From: Flavobacterium aquaticum
GTDB lineage: Bacteria; Bacteroidota; Bacteroidia; Flavobacteriales; Flavobacteriaceae
Assembly (NCBI RefSeq): GCF_003259835.1
Contig: NZ_QLMI01000004.1
Location: forward strand, 124,001-188,000
Direction of reading: 5' to 3'
DNA: 64,000 bases
In this document: one piece after another, positions 42,635-51,911 of the stretch
How positions within the stretch are numbered: the first letter of the stretch is position 1
Layout of the letters: each line of letters begins with the position of its first letter
Made by a program: the position numbers and the translations under genes
The notes under the pieces: generated by a model
What the model was told of the DNA's origin: nothing
The model's input: the letters and a program-made list of their open reading frames with translations, nothing else
The model's database searches: none

Positions 42635-42642
42635 TAACTTTG
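42635..42642 (+). promoter_or_regulatory. -7 element for the SRPBCC gene
   Basis: TAACTTTG fits TAnnTTTG and lies 18 nt before the ATG at 42661. It supports that ATG over the upstream one at 42631, which would precede the promoter. Confidence 0.6.
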
Positions 42643-42660
42643 ATTACCAAACTAAGAACT

Positions 42661-43098
42661 ATGAAAAAATTAACATTCGAAATCGAAATAAACGCTCCAA
42701 CTGATAAAGTATGGAACGCCATGTGGGAAGACGAAAATTATAAAAAATGGACTTCCGCTTTCTGTGAAGGTTCGTATGCAAAATCTTCTTGGAAACAAGG
42801 CGAACGCATTCATTTTTTAGATCCAAATGGGAATGGTATGTATAGCGAAATATCGACTTTAGTTAAGAATGAGAAAATGTATTTTACTCACATTGGTAAT
42901 ATCAAAGATTTTGAAGAACAACCTTTAGACGAAGACACAAAAGCTTGGACTGGTGCTCAAGAAAATTACGAAATAATTAAAGTTGGAAATCTTTCAAAAG
43001 TTGTAGTAACTCTTGATATAGTTGATGAACATGCTAATTATTTTTTAGAATCTTTCCCAAAAGGATTAGCTACAATTAAAGAAATCGCTGAGAAATAA
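42661..43098 (+). CDS. SRPBCC-family protein (START/Bet v 1-like)
   Basis: 145 residues of the SRPBCC/AHSA1-like ligand-binding fold. The start MKKLTFEIEINAPTDKVWNA is the canonical N-terminal strand and helix; WEDENYKKWTSAFCEGSYAK and KQGERIHFLDPNGNGMYSEI are the core strands; the end FLESFPKGLATIKEIAEK is the long C-terminal helix. No ligand can be named. Its TAA overlaps the ATG of the next gene (TAATG), so the two are coupled. Confidence 0.88.
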   Translation: MKKLTFEIEINAPTDKVWNAMWEDENYKKWTSAFCEGSYAKSSWKQGERIHFLDPNGNGMYSEISTLVKNEKMYFTHIGNIKDFEEQPLDEDTKAWTGAQENYEIIKVGNLSKVVVTLDIVDEHANYFLESFPKGLATIKEIAEK

Positions 43099-44024
43099 TG
43101 AAAGTACCTTTTCAAATCATTTTTGTTCTGTTTTTGGGAGTTTTTGGTTTTTCTCAAGAAAATTCAAAACCAATACCGGCATGTGAATTTTTAACAAAAT
43201 ATCAAAACGTTCGTGATTTTACGATTTCAAAGAATCAGGATGAAATTTATTTTTCAATTCAAAGTCCAACAGAAGACCGTGCGGTGATTGCCGTAACTAA
43301 GAAAAAGAAAAACAAATGGCAAGAACCTGAAATGACTTCTTTTTCAGGAAAATTCAGAAACATCGAACCTTTTCTTTCACCCGATGGTTTACGCTTGTAT
43401 TTCGCTTCAAATCGACCAATTGACGAAACAACTACTAAGGCAAAAGATTATGATATTTGGTATGTAGAACGAAAAGATCTTAAAAGCGATTGGTCGAAAC
43501 CAATAAACATTGGTGCTACAGTAAACTCTGCTAAAGATGAATTTTATCCATGTGTCACAACAAATGGAAATTTATATTTTACTTCGGATGCGATAAAAAC
43601 CCTTGGAAAAGATGATATTTTAGTATGCAAATGGGATGGAAAACAATATACCGAACCTGAAAATTTAGGCATGAACATCAATTCAACAGGATACGAATTT
43701 AACGCCTTTGTGAGTCCGAATGAGGAATTCATTATTTACACTTGTTACGGAAGACCAGATGGTTTAGGAAGTGGTGATTTATACATCAGTTACAAAAATA
43801 ACAAAGGAAATTGGGACGAACCTAAGAACTTAGGAGAAAAAATCAATTCCAAGCAAATGGATTATTGTCCGTTTTACGATGCGTATACTCAAACATTGTA
43901 TTTCACTAGTAAAAGAACATCTGCAATTGAAAAAACATTCGCCAATTTACGTGAATTTGAAACCGAAATTTCTAAGTATGAAAACGGATTTAGTAGAATT
44001 TACAAATATCAAATAAAGTTATAA
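43098..44024 (+). CDS. Exported PD40/WD40-like beta-propeller protein
   Basis: 308 residues, signal peptide MKVPFQIIFVLFLGVFGFSQ. Repeated PD40 (TolB-like) motifs: RNIEPFLSPDGLRLYFASNR, DEFYPCVTTNGNLYFTSDA, YEFNAFVSPNEEFIIYTCYG, MDYCPFYDAYTQTLYFTSKR. Such propellers mediate protein interactions in the periplasm. The upstream SRPBCC gene overlaps it by 1 nt and a DUF2721 gene follows 2 nt downstream, forming one operon of unknown role. Confidence 0.85.
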   Translation: MKVPFQIIFVLFLGVFGFSQENSKPIPACEFLTKYQNVRDFTISKNQDEIYFSIQSPTEDRAVIAVTKKKKNKWQEPEMTSFSGKFRNIEPFLSPDGLRLYFASNRPIDETTTKAKDYDIWYVERKDLKSDWSKPINIGATVNSAKDEFYPCVTTNGNLYFTSDAIKTLGKDDILVCKWDGKQYTEPENLGMNINSTGYEFNAFVSPNEEFIIYTCYGRPDGLGSGDLYISYKNNKGNWDEPKNLGEKINSKQMDYCPFYDAYTQTLYFTSKRTSAIEKTFANLREFETEISKYENGFSRIYKYQIKL

Positions 44025-44026
44025 TC

Positions 44027-44425
44027 ATGACACTTTCAATAGAAACTCCTGCATTATTATTCTCTGCAACTTCGTTAATTCTTTTAGCTTACACAAATCG
44101 ATTTTTAACAATCGCTCAAATCATTCGAAACCTGAAGAAAAACTACGACGACAATCACAATAAAAACATTCTTCTAGAAATCAAAAATCTTAATCTTAGG
44201 CTGACGCTTATTCGTTACATGCAATTGTTTGGCGTAATGTGTTTGTTTTTATCGGTTTTTGCGATGCTACTTTTATATATAAGTCAAGAAACTGTTGGAA
44301 TTTATTTATTTGGAGCCAGTTTACTTTGCTTATTGATTTCTCTGGGAATCTCTTTTTGGGAAATCAGTATTTCGGTTAATGCTTTGAGAGTTCATTTGAA
44401 GGATTTATCAGAAGATGCTGAATAA
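44027..44425 (+). CDS. DUF2721 membrane protein
   Basis: 132 residues with three hydrophobic segments (TPALLFSATSLILLAYTNRF, LFGVMCLFLSVFAMLLLYIS, GIYLFGASLLCLLISLGISF) and a soluble basic loop (RNLKKNYDDNHNKNILLEIK), matching DUF2721. Role unknown. Last gene of the SRPBCC-propeller-DUF2721 set, starting 2 nt after the propeller stop. Confidence 0.85.
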   Translation: MTLSIETPALLFSATSLILLAYTNRFLTIAQIIRNLKKNYDDNHNKNILLEIKNLNLRLTLIRYMQLFGVMCLFLSVFAMLLLYISQETVGIYLFGASLLCLLISLGISFWEISISVNALRVHLKDLSEDAE

Positions 44426-44483
44426 TCTATATTAAACCTTTTTTAACATTACTAGTCTAATTAGTAAACTCAAAACAAAGAAT

Positions 44484-45305
44484 ATGAAAAATTTAAAAAT
44501 TTACAGCTTAGGACTACTAATTATGAGTCTTCTCTCTTGTAGTAAGGAAGATTTAGTAGTTGACAGAGAATTAGTTAATGCCTCTGCAGATATAGAATTC
44601 ACTAATGAAACCGATTTTAATTCTGGAATAGAAGCTGCGAGTGACAATTCTTCATTTTCAAATCGAAATTCTGAAATCAATAATACGTTAGCTTCTTGCG
44701 CTACTGTTACTGTTGATAATACTACTCCTGGTGTATTTCCAAAAACTTTTACTATTGATTTTGGAACAGGTTGTATTTCTAACGGAATAACAAGATCTGG
44801 AAGTATAACAGTAACTATTACTGATTACATAATGAACTCAGGAAGCATTACAACAATTGTTAGAGGAAACAATTATTACATTAATGGAAGAAAAGTAGAA
44901 GGTACTATTGTTTATGAAAATACAACTACTAACGCTGCTACTCCTCAATGGAACAGAACTATAACTAATGGAAAAATAACTAACAATGCTGGTGTTGTTT
45001 ATAATCATTCAGGAACAAGAACAGTAAAACAAATTGCGGGTGTAAACACTTTAGCTTTGCTTGATAATATTTATGAAGTTACTACAGGAAATCATACGGT
45101 TTCAAAAAATAATGGTGCAACATTAACCGTTACAGTTGTTCAGCCTTTGATAAAAAAATATGCATGTGCTCATGTTTCTCAAGGACAGTTAGATTTACAA
45201 GGAAGTGTTTTAGATGGAATTTTAGATTATGGTGACAATATCTGTGACTATTTTGCTACTTATACCCATTCTAACGGTGTTGTTTATGATATTACACTCT
45301 TATAA
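44484..45305 (+). CDS. Lipoprotein of unknown function, beta-rich
   Basis: 273 residues; signal peptide with lipobox SLLSC (MKNLKIYSLGLLIMSLLSCS), acidic residues soon after the cysteine (SKEDLVVD). The mature part is rich in Thr/Asn/Gly strands: FPKTFTIDFGTGCISNGITR, GSITVTITDYIMNSGSITTI, YYINGRKVEGTIVYENTTT, LIKKYACAHVSQGQLDLQGS. I recognise this type as a recurring Bacteroidota lipoprotein but know no function. Terminates at a hairpin shared with the convergent gene. Confidence 0.75.
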   Translation: MKNLKIYSLGLLIMSLLSCSKEDLVVDRELVNASADIEFTNETDFNSGIEAASDNSSFSNRNSEINNTLASCATVTVDNTTPGVFPKTFTIDFGTGCISNGITRSGSITVTITDYIMNSGSITTIVRGNNYYINGRKVEGTIVYENTTTNAATPQWNRTITNGKITNNAGVVYNHSGTRTVKQIAGVNTLALLDNIYEVTTGNHTVSKNNGATLTVTVVQPLIKKYACAHVSQGQLDLQGSVLDGILDYGDNICDYFATYTHSNGVVYDITLL

Positions 45306-45320
45306 AAATATTCATTAAAA

Positions 45321-45356
45321 AATCTCGTTTAAAGCAATTTTAAACGAGATTTTTTA
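45321..45356. terminator. Bidirectional terminator between lipoprotein and L,D-transpeptidase genes
   Basis: AATCTCGTTTAAA (45321-45333) pairs with TTTAAACGAGATT (45339-45351) around GCAAT, with A and T runs outside. Confidence 0.92.
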
Positions 45357-45950
45357 TTCTACAATCCACAACAAAACTGGTTTTTCAGATTTTTGCAAGC
45401 GAACATCTAATTTTCCCATAAATGCATCGGAAACGGCTGGACAACCCCAACTCAATGGTGAGTATTTTGGATACACTTCTTTATTTTTAACTGCACTCCA
45501 AGAATGCAAAACTACTACTCTTTTCTCCGCATTTTTGTTTGAAGCTTCTAATCCGTGTAACCAATATTTCACGTTGATTCCCCAAGAACTATAATCGCGA
45601 TTTCCAATTTTATATTTTCCTTTCATGGAGCAATGACTATCTACTCTATTATCGAATTTTACTTTTTCCCATTTATTTGGATTTTCTTCAAATTGATCAC
45701 AACTTCCATGAGTTACCAAATTTTTATCCAAAACTTTCTTGGTTGTAAAATCATAAATAAAAAAACGATTCTTCCCAGAATGCACACTCAAATCAACTAA
45801 AAAATAATAATCTTCATTATATTGATTCTCCTTACAAAATTCCTTTGCTTCTTTATGAAAAGAATTATAATCTTTTACCGCTAAAGTTTCAACTTCCGAA
45901 TTATTACAACATAAAAAACAAACTGCTATCAATAGTAAAAAATGCTTCAT
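45354..45950 (-). CDS. Murein L,D-transpeptidase-like lipoprotein (YkuD_2 type)
   Basis: 198 residues, probably periplasmic, linked to peptidoglycan cross-linking or modification. Lipobox near residue 14 (LIAVCFLCCNNS; two adjacent cysteines). The catalytic region reads VVVLHSW then PLSWGCPAVSDAFMGKLDVR: His and the SxGC Cys signature of YkuD-like L,D-transpeptidases, of the type in PF13645. DLSVHSGKNRFFIYDF at the beginning is a family strand. Stand-alone. Confidence 0.85.
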   Translation of the reverse strand: MKHFLLLIAVCFLCCNNSEVETLAVKDYNSFHKEAKEFCKENQYNEDYYFLVDLSVHSGKNRFFIYDFTTKKVLDKNLVTHGSCDQFEENPNKWEKVKFDNRVDSHCSMKGKYKIGNRDYSSWGINVKYWLHGLEASNKNAEKRVVVLHSWSAVKNKEVYPKYSPLSWGCPAVSDAFMGKLDVRLQKSEKPVLLWIVE

Positions 45951-46080
45951 AGAAATGGGATTAAATTATCATAACTCCACTATCTGATTTTTATTTAGAA
46001 ATGCAATGTTAAATTCTTACTAAAATTCAATCATCAAAAAAATCTTTTTCTTTTATCTATTCTCTTTTTTCTTTTTACCC

Positions 46081-46088
46081 TATCTTTG
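46081..46088 (+). promoter_or_regulatory. -7 element of the EamA transporter promoter
   Basis: TATCTTTG (46081-46088) matches TAnnTTTG and lies 21 nt before the ATG at 46110. Confidence 0.55.
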
Positions 46089-46109
46089 CGCCCCTTAAAA
46101 ATTTAGGAT

Positions 46110-47018
46110 ATGTCAAACAACAATATAATTAAAGGTGTTTTTTTAGTAGCTCTTGGAGCAACAAGCTACGGAATGCTAGCTACATTTGTAAAACTGGCTT
46201 ATAAAGAAGAATTTACTACTGCCGAAGTAACTTCGTCACAATTTATTTTAGGAATTATTGGAATTTTAATTATTAATTTATTCCAAAGAACTAAAAACAA
46301 AAATACAGCCGTAAAAGCTTCTCCAAAAAACATTTTCCAGTTAATGTTAGCTGGAACTTCTTTAGGAATGACCAGTGTTTTCTATTATTTAGCTGTAAAA
46401 TACATTCCCGTTTCTATTGGAATTGTTCTATTGATGCAAACCGTTTGGATGGGCGTTTTATTAGAATGGTTTTTGGATAAAAAAGCACCATCTTTCCAAA
46501 AAATAATTTCTGTTATTATTGTTTTAATTGGAACTGCTTTAGCGATTAATATTTTCAAAATTGATTTCAATGACCCAACAATTGATTGGACAAACGGATT
46601 ATTCTGGGGATTATTAGCAGCTGCTTCTTTTACTACAACTATGTTTACAGCAAACAAAGTCGCATTAGGCATTTCGTCTGCTCAAAGAAGTTTGTATATG
46701 TTGTTAGGTGGAGCAGTTATCGTATTTGGTTTCAGCTTATACACGCAAGTAACTCCATTTAACTTTGAAATTTTTGCGAAATGGGGAATTGTTTTAGCTT
46801 TATTTGGAACAATAATTCCACCCATGTTATTAAACGCTGGTTTTCCTCATACGGGAATTGGATTAGGTAGTATTGTATCTTCGCTTGAGTTACCGGTTTC
46901 GGTTATGATGGCATATTTCTTATTAAACGAACAAGTTTTATTAATTCAATGGATTGGAATTCTGTTAATAATTACTGCAATTGTTATTATGAACATTCAG
47001 TTCAAGAAAAAGAAATAA
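46110..47018 (+). CDS. EamA/DMT-family transporter (drug/metabolite exporter type)
   Basis: 302 residues with about ten hydrophobic helices in two halves, typical of the EamA repeat: first half GVFLVALGATSYGMLATFVK ... FYYLAVKYIPVSIGIVLLMQ; second half GLFWGLLAAASFTTTMFTAN ... GLGSIVSSLELPVSVMMAYF, ending LIQWIGILLIITAIVIMNI. Inner-membrane exporter of unknown substrate. The short basic C-terminus (KKKK) follows. Single gene. Confidence 0.9.
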   Translation: MSNNNIIKGVFLVALGATSYGMLATFVKLAYKEEFTTAEVTSSQFILGIIGILIINLFQRTKNKNTAVKASPKNIFQLMLAGTSLGMTSVFYYLAVKYIPVSIGIVLLMQTVWMGVLLEWFLDKKAPSFQKIISVIIVLIGTALAINIFKIDFNDPTIDWTNGLFWGLLAAASFTTTMFTANKVALGISSAQRSLYMLLGGAVIVFGFSLYTQVTPFNFEIFAKWGIVLALFGTIIPPMLLNAGFPHTGIGLGSIVSSLELPVSVMMAYFLLNEQVLLIQWIGILLIITAIVIMNIQFKKKK

Positions 47019-47129
47019 CACGAAATAGACTGTTAATAACTTTATTTTCAAGCATCTAAAACAAAATACTTTTTTATTAAATTTAGTTAGATAACCATTA
47101 CAAGAAATTGTAACTAAAACTATTTAACT

Positions 47130-47831
47130 ATGAGAAAATTATTAGCTGAATTTTTCGGAACCTTTTGGTTGGTATTTGGTGGCTGTGGCGCAGCGGTTTT
47201 TGCAGCTGGAGTTCCCGATATCGGAATTGGATTAGTAGGTGTTTCCCTAGCATTTGGACTAACCGTTTTAACAATGGCTTATGCTGTTGGACATATTTCT
47301 GGCGGTCATTTTAATCCTGCTGTAACTTTAGGATTATGGGCAAGCGGACGTTTTTCTTCAAAAGAAATTTTGCCTTACATTGTTTCACAAGTAATAGGAG
47401 CAACAGTAGCTGCTGGTGCTTTATACTTTATTTTAAATGGTGGTGATGCTTTCTCTTCAGAAGGTGCTGGTGCATTTGCAACTAATTTCTACGAATCAGA
47501 AGTCTATAATGGCAGAGGTTATAGTATGATGGCTGCTTTCTTAACCGAATTTATTCTAACAATGTTTTTCTTAATTATCATTTTAGGAGCAACCGATAAA
47601 TTGGCCAACGGAAAATTTGCTGGAATTGCAATTGGTTTAGCTTTAACATTAATTCACTTAATTAGTATTCCAATTACAAACACATCTGTAAATCCTGCTC
47701 GTTCTACTTCACAAGCGTTGTTTGTTCAAGGAGAAGCTTTGAGTCAATTATGGTTGTTTTGGGTAGCACCAATTGCTGGAGCTATTGTTGCTGGATATAT
47801 CTACAAAAATTTATTACAAGACAACAAATAA
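47130..47831 (+). CDS. aqpZ: Aquaporin Z
   Basis: Six-helix water channel, 233 residues. Both pore NPA motifs are present: [20 protein letters not shown] near residue 65 and [18 protein letters not shown] near 190. The N-terminus [20 protein letters not shown] is typical AqpZ, and an Arg follows the second NPA (selectivity filter), with His in helix 5 ([10 protein letters not shown]), favouring water over glycerol. Followed by a terminator that directly abuts the next ORF. Confidence 0.95.
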   Translation: MRKLLAEFFGTFWLVFGGCGAAVFAAGVPDIGIGLVGVSLAFGLTVLTMAYAVGHISGGHFNPAVTLGLWASGRFSSKEILPYIVSQVIGATVAAGALYFILNGGDAFSSEGAGAFATNFYESEVYNGRGYSMMAAFLTEFILTMFFLIIILGATDKLANGKFAGIAIGLALTLIHLISIPITNTSVNPARSTSQALFVQGEALSQLWLFWVAPIAGAIVAGYIYKNLLQDNK

Positions 47832-47854
47832 CTTTCCCCATAAAATAGTAAATT

Positions 47855-47879
47855 AGCGATGTTAATCATCGCTTTTTTT
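47855..47879 (+). terminator. aqpZ terminator abutting the alkB start codon
   Basis: AGCGATG (47855-47861) pairs with CATCGCT (47867-47873) around TTAAT, then seven T. The very next base starts the alkB ATG at 47880, leaving no room for a separate promoter after the hairpin. Confidence 0.88.
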
Positions 47880-48482
47880 ATGCTCGATTTATTCCCAAAA
47901 GAAAAGATTATTCTACCATTACCTGATGCGGTTTTTGAATTTTATCCTAATTTCTTCAACAAAGAAGAAGCAGATTTATTATTTAATAAACTCATGAATG
48001 AAACCCCTTGGCAACAAGATGACATCACTATTTTTGGAAAGAAAATTGCCCAACCTAGATTAACTTGTCTTTTTGGAAACGAAGGTAAACCTTATTCCTA
48101 CTCGGGTTTAACTATGCATCCTCATGCTTGGAATCCTACTATGATGTTTATAAAAGAGAAGGTGGACAAAATTTCAGAACAAAATTTCACAACCGTTTTA
48201 GCCAATTTATACCGAAACGAAAAAGATAGCAACGGCTGGCATTCAGATAATGAAAAAGAACTAGGCAGAAATCCCATCATTGCATCGGTAAGTTTTGGAG
48301 AAGAACGAAAATTTCAATTGAAACATAATACAATTTCGGAAGCAAAAATAAACTTGAATTTAAACCATGGAAGTTTATTATTAATGAAAGAAGGCAGTCA
48401 AATTCATTACAAACATCAAATTCCAAAAGCATCACAACCTAAAAACGCAAGAATAAATTTAACGTTTCGAACAATTTTATAA
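47880..48482 (+). CDS. alkB: AlkB-like alpha-ketoglutarate-dependent dioxygenase
   Basis: Fe(II)/2-oxoglutarate dioxygenase family that removes alkyl lesions from nucleic acids. 200 residues from the ATG at 47880 (MLDLFPKEKIILPLPDAVFE); an upstream in-frame ATG at 47859 falls inside the terminator stem and is rejected. The 2-His-1-carboxylate site is visible: NGWHSDNEKELG (HxD), distal His in IHYKHQIPK, and the 2-oxoglutarate-binding Arg in NARINLTFR. It could be an RNA or DNA demethylase; the closest AlkB subgroup cannot be judged by eye. Confidence 0.9.
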   Translation: MLDLFPKEKIILPLPDAVFEFYPNFFNKEEADLLFNKLMNETPWQQDDITIFGKKIAQPRLTCLFGNEGKPYSYSGLTMHPHAWNPTMMFIKEKVDKISEQNFTTVLANLYRNEKDSNGWHSDNEKELGRNPIIASVSFGEERKFQLKHNTISEAKINLNLNHGSLLLMKEGSQIHYKHQIPKASQPKNARINLTFRTIL

Positions 48483-48620
48483 ATATTCTCTAAAAACACC
48501 TTGTAACTTTTGGATAATTTTAAAAATTTCAGAAAAAACAATTGGCACATTTTTTGAATTTATTTTTTTACTAATATTGAATTATAAACCAATAAAAAAG
48601 TAAGAATTAGTATTCATCTG

Positions 48621-48902
48621 ATGAGAAAGAAGAAAATTTCAGAATTCGACAACGAAACATTAGATAGAGTTGTTGCTATGGCTCAGGAGGAAAAAAAACC
48701 TTTTGAAGTTTTAAAAGAGGAGTTTGGAGTGACTGAAAATGAAGTCACCGAATTAATGCGAAAAAGATTATCCAAAGACAATTTTGAACTTTGGAAAAAG
48801 AAAGTAACGGCAAGCAAGCCTAAACCAAAACCAATAAAGTACAACGAATTAGAAGATGAAGACTTAGATAGCAAATACTACTTCAAAAATAAATTCGACT
48901 AA
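48621..48902 (+). CDS. DUF2805 / TIGR03643 family small protein
   Basis: 93 residues. The helical, HTH-like N-terminal part LDRVVAMAQEEKKPFEVLKE, FGVTENEVTELMRKRLSKDN and FELWKKKVTASKPKPKPIKY fits the DUF2805 (TIGR03643) pattern in Bacteroidota and Proteobacteria; the end is acidic (LEDEDLDSKYYFKNKF). Function unknown; the fold resembles sigma-70 region-4-like helices, which would suggest nucleic-acid contact but is inference. Single gene ending at a clear terminator. Confidence 0.88.
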   Translation: MRKKKISEFDNETLDRVVAMAQEEKKPFEVLKEEFGVTENEVTELMRKRLSKDNFELWKKKVTASKPKPKPIKYNELEDEDLDSKYYFKNKFD

Positions 48903-48906
48903 AAAT

Positions 48907-48938
48907 TAAAGCTCTTAAATAAATAAGAGCTTTTTTTA
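48907..48938 (+). terminator. Terminator after DUF2805 gene
   Basis: AGCTCTTA (48910-48917) pairs with TAAGAGCT (48924-48931), followed by a T run. Confidence 0.88.
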
Positions 48939-49044
48939 TTGGCATCATTTGATAGACTAAATCAAACCAATAAAATTTCCAAACGTTATTTGTAACAAAA
49001 ACACTATATTATCGACTTATTATCTTATTCAATAATAGATTAAG

Positions 49045-50904
49045 ATGAAAAAAATAATACTTTCCCTTTCTTTAGTGGGATTTCTATGGAGCTGTAGTCC
49101 AACGCAAACGACTACCAAACAAAATGATGTAGCTGTTACAATCGATTTAATCAATGTAAAAGACGACAAAGTAATGGTAACCGTTACTCCTCCTACTTTT
49201 ACAACTGAAACTACCACTTTTCACTTTCCTAAAACAGTTCCTGGAACTTATTCTGAAGATGATTACGGTCGTTTCATTGAAAATGTAAAAGCTTTTGACG
49301 CTAAGGGAAACACACTTAAAGTTGCTAAAATTGACGAAAACTCATATACTATTTCAAACGCTACGAAACTAGCAAAAATCACTTATTTAGTCAACGACAC
49401 TTTTGATACCGAAGGTGGTGCAGGTTTTGGAGAAAGCGAAGATGTATTCTCACCAGCTGGAACTAACATCAATGCAGGCGTTAACTTTATGCTAAACACA
49501 CACGGATTCATTGGCTACTTCAAAGGAAAAGAAGAAACACCATACAAGTTAACGGTTACACATCCTGAAACTTTAATGGGAATTTCGGCTATGACAGATG
49601 CAGATGCTAGTGCAACTTCAGACGTGTTTTTAATGCCTAAATATGCTAGCTTGGTAGAAATGCCAATCATGTATTCAAAACCTGATTATACTTCATTTAT
49701 GGTGGATGATATGGAAATTATCATCAGTGTGTTTTCTCCAACAGGAAAATATACTGCAGAACAAATTACGCCAAACATGGAAAACATGATGAAAGCGCAA
49801 AAACGTTTCTTAGGACCTATCAATTCAACAAAAAAATATGCTATCTTATTGTACTTATCAGACATGAAAGCAAAAGATGCTAAAGGATTTGGTGCATTAG
49901 AACATCCAACATCAACAACTGTTGTTATGCCTGAGATGATGGGATTAGAAATGTTACAAGAACAATTAAAAGATGTAGTTTCTCACGAATTCTTCCATAT
50001 TGTAACTCCATTAACGATTCATTCAAACGAAATCCAATATTTCGATTTCAACAATCCTCAAATGTCAGAACATTTATGGATGTATGAAGGAGTAACTGAA
50101 TATTTTGCAAACTTATTTCAAGTAAATCAAGGATTAATTGAAGAAGACGAATTCTTTGAAAGAATGGCAGGTAAAATTGCTCAATCACGTCAAATGAACG
50201 ACAATATGAGTTTTACTAAAATGAGTAAAAACGTATTAAATCCGCCTTACAAAGAACAATACTTAAACGTTTACAACAAAGGAGCTTTAATTGCGATGTG
50301 TATGGATATCTTAATTAGAGAAAACAGCAATGGTAAAAAAGGAATTTTAAACCTAATGCAAGAATTATCTAAAGAGTACGGAACAAATAAAGCATTCAAA
50401 GACGAAGAGTTATTTGGTAAGATTACAGCATTAACATATCCTGCTGTTGGTGAATTCTTAAAAAATCACGTAGCTGGTGAAACTCCAATTCCATACGAGC
50501 AATATTTTGCTAAAATGGGTGTAACTGAGGCTACAACTGAAATTGCTGGAAATCCATTCTTAAAAGGACAAACAGAACCTTATATTACAGTAAATCCTAG
50601 TACAAAAGAAATCATGATTTTACCAGATACCGAATTAAATGTATTCATGACAACATTAGGATTAAAAAACAACGACACACTTTTAGCTTTTAACGACAAA
50701 AATTATAACTTAGACAACATCTACGATTTAATCATGGCGAGTATGAACTGGAAAGATGGTGATGCGATTTCGGTTAAAATTAAAAGAGATGGAAAAGAGC
50801 AAACCGTTAAAGGAAAAGTAGTGATGCCAAAAGAAAAACAAGATGGCTACCAATCAACAGATGCTACTAAAAAAGCAGTTCGCGAAGCTTGGTTAAGAGG
50901 CTAA
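49045..50904 (+). CDS. M61-family metallopeptidase, lipoprotein
   Basis: Zinc aminopeptidase-like enzyme of 619 residues. Lipobox GFLWSC near residue 17 predicts a lipid-anchored periplasmic or surface protein. A beta-rich N-terminal domain (VTPPTFTTETTTFHFPKTVP) precedes the catalytic domain with the HExxH motif HEFFH near residues 314-318 and the downstream Glu in MYEGVTEYFANLF. A C-terminal PDZ-like segment follows (LGLKNNDTLLAFNDKNYNLD ... VKIKRDGKEQTVKGKVVMP). Substrate unknown. Single gene with terminator. Confidence 0.9.
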   Translation: MKKIILSLSLVGFLWSCSPTQTTTKQNDVAVTIDLINVKDDKVMVTVTPPTFTTETTTFHFPKTVPGTYSEDDYGRFIENVKAFDAKGNTLKVAKIDENSYTISNATKLAKITYLVNDTFDTEGGAGFGESEDVFSPAGTNINAGVNFMLNTHGFIGYFKGKEETPYKLTVTHPETLMGISAMTDADASATSDVFLMPKYASLVEMPIMYSKPDYTSFMVDDMEIIISVFSPTGKYTAEQITPNMENMMKAQKRFLGPINSTKKYAILLYLSDMKAKDAKGFGALEHPTSTTVVMPEMMGLEMLQEQLKDVVSHEFFHIVTPLTIHSNEIQYFDFNNPQMSEHLWMYEGVTEYFANLFQVNQGLIEEDEFFERMAGKIAQSRQMNDNMSFTKMSKNVLNPPYKEQYLNVYNKGALIAMCMDILIRENSNGKKGILNLMQELSKEYGTNKAFKDEELFGKITALTYPAVGEFLKNHVAGETPIPYEQYFAKMGVTEATTEIAGNPFLKGQTEPYITVNPSTKEIMILPDTELNVFMTTLGLKNNDTLLAFNDKNYNLDNIYDLIMASMNWKDGDAISVKIKRDGKEQTVKGKVVMPKEKQDGYQSTDATKKAVREAWLRG

Positions 50905-50945
50905 GATTTGAGATTGTTGAATTTAGATTTTAGATTTTAGAAGTA
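50905..50945. repeat. Intergenic TTTAGA tandem words
   Basis: The words TTTAGATTTTAGATTTTAGA form a short tandem at about 50922-50941 directly after the M61 stop, ahead of its terminator. Same class of degenerate tract as elsewhere in the window. Confidence 0.5.
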
Positions 50946-50988
50946 TTTTAAAATTTGATATCGAAATTTGTATTTGATATTACACTTG

Positions 50989-51027
50989 AAAATCCTCAAA
51001 GTACTTAGTATTTTGAGGATTTTTTTA
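50989..51027 (+). terminator. Terminator of M61 peptidase gene
   Basis: AAAATCCTCAAA (50989-51000) pairs with TTTTGAGGATTTT and a T run follows; the loop is GTACTTAGTA. Confidence 0.85.
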
Positions 51028-51103
51028 TTTACTTTGCGAACACAAATTAAAATTTAAAATGAAATCGAAGATTCACGAAATCCAAAATACAACAAATAAT
51101 ATC

Positions 51104-51829
51104 ATGAGTAAAAAGATAGTTTTAGCCATAATTGCCGTTATCACATTAATAGCTTGTAACAAAGAAGGAGCTTCAGATGCAAATGTTCATATTTCAGGTG
51201 ACGTAAAAGGATTAAGTCAAGGAAAGTTATATTTACAAAAAATTCAAGATTCTGCTTTAGTAATGCTTGACAGTATTGAGATTTCAGGCGATTCTAAATT
51301 TAAAAGCCACATCAAATTAGAAAGTCCAGAAATGTTGTATTTATTTTTAGACAGAGGACAAACCAATTCAATTGATAACAGTTTACCGTTTTTCGCGGAA
51401 CCAGGAGAAATTAAAATCGAAACTACGTTAAAACACTTTTTTGCCGATGCTAAAATTACAGGTTCTAAGAATCATGATTTATGGAAAAAATTTGACAGCT
51501 TAAATAGTAAGTTCAGAGATCAAAACTTAGCCTTAATGGCAAAACGTTTAAAAAACGAATACCAACCTAACCCAACTACTACAGACAGCATTGAGAAAGC
51601 TTATAATAACTTATTAAAGAGAAAATATCGCTACACCGCACATTTTGCTGTTACAAATGCAAACAAAGAAATTGCGCCTTATTTAGCGCTTTCAGAAATT
51701 GCAGATATTAATACCGTTTACTTAGATACGATTCAAAAAAGTATGACACCAGAAGTTGCCAAATCAAAATACGGAAAAATGCTTAAGGAATATGTTAAAG
51801 AACGAAAAGCTTTAGAAGCTCAGAAATAA
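51104..51829 (+). CDS. DUF4369-domain lipoprotein
   Basis: 241 residues from the ATG at 51104; the signal MSKKIVLAIIAVITLIACNK has lipobox LIAC, while the upstream ATG at 51059 would bury it. The N-terminal part VHISGDVKGLSQGKLYLQKI ... DSIEISGDSKFKSHIKLESP ... FFAEPGEIKIETTL is the DUF4369 fold often found ahead of AhpC/thioredoxin domains in Bacteroidota; here no thioredoxin domain follows, and the C-terminal half is helical and Lys-rich. Function unknown. Confidence 0.85.
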   Translation: MSKKIVLAIIAVITLIACNKEGASDANVHISGDVKGLSQGKLYLQKIQDSALVMLDSIEISGDSKFKSHIKLESPEMLYLFLDRGQTNSIDNSLPFFAEPGEIKIETTLKHFFADAKITGSKNHDLWKKFDSLNSKFRDQNLALMAKRLKNEYQPNPTTTDSIEKAYNNLLKRKYRYTAHFAVTNANKEIAPYLALSEIADINTVYLDTIQKSMTPEVAKSKYGKMLKEYVKERKALEAQK

Positions 51830-51860
51830 AAAAAGCGGTCAGTAATTGACCGCTTTTTTT
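51829..51860 (+). terminator. Terminator of DUF4369 lipoprotein gene
   Basis: AGCGGTCA (51834-51841) pairs with TGACCGCT (51847-51854) around GTAAT, followed by a T run, right after the stop codon. Confidence 0.9.
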
Positions 51861-51911
51861 ATTATCTTTACTAGATACAAAGCTTTTTACTACAACTTTA
51901 TAAAATAATTT

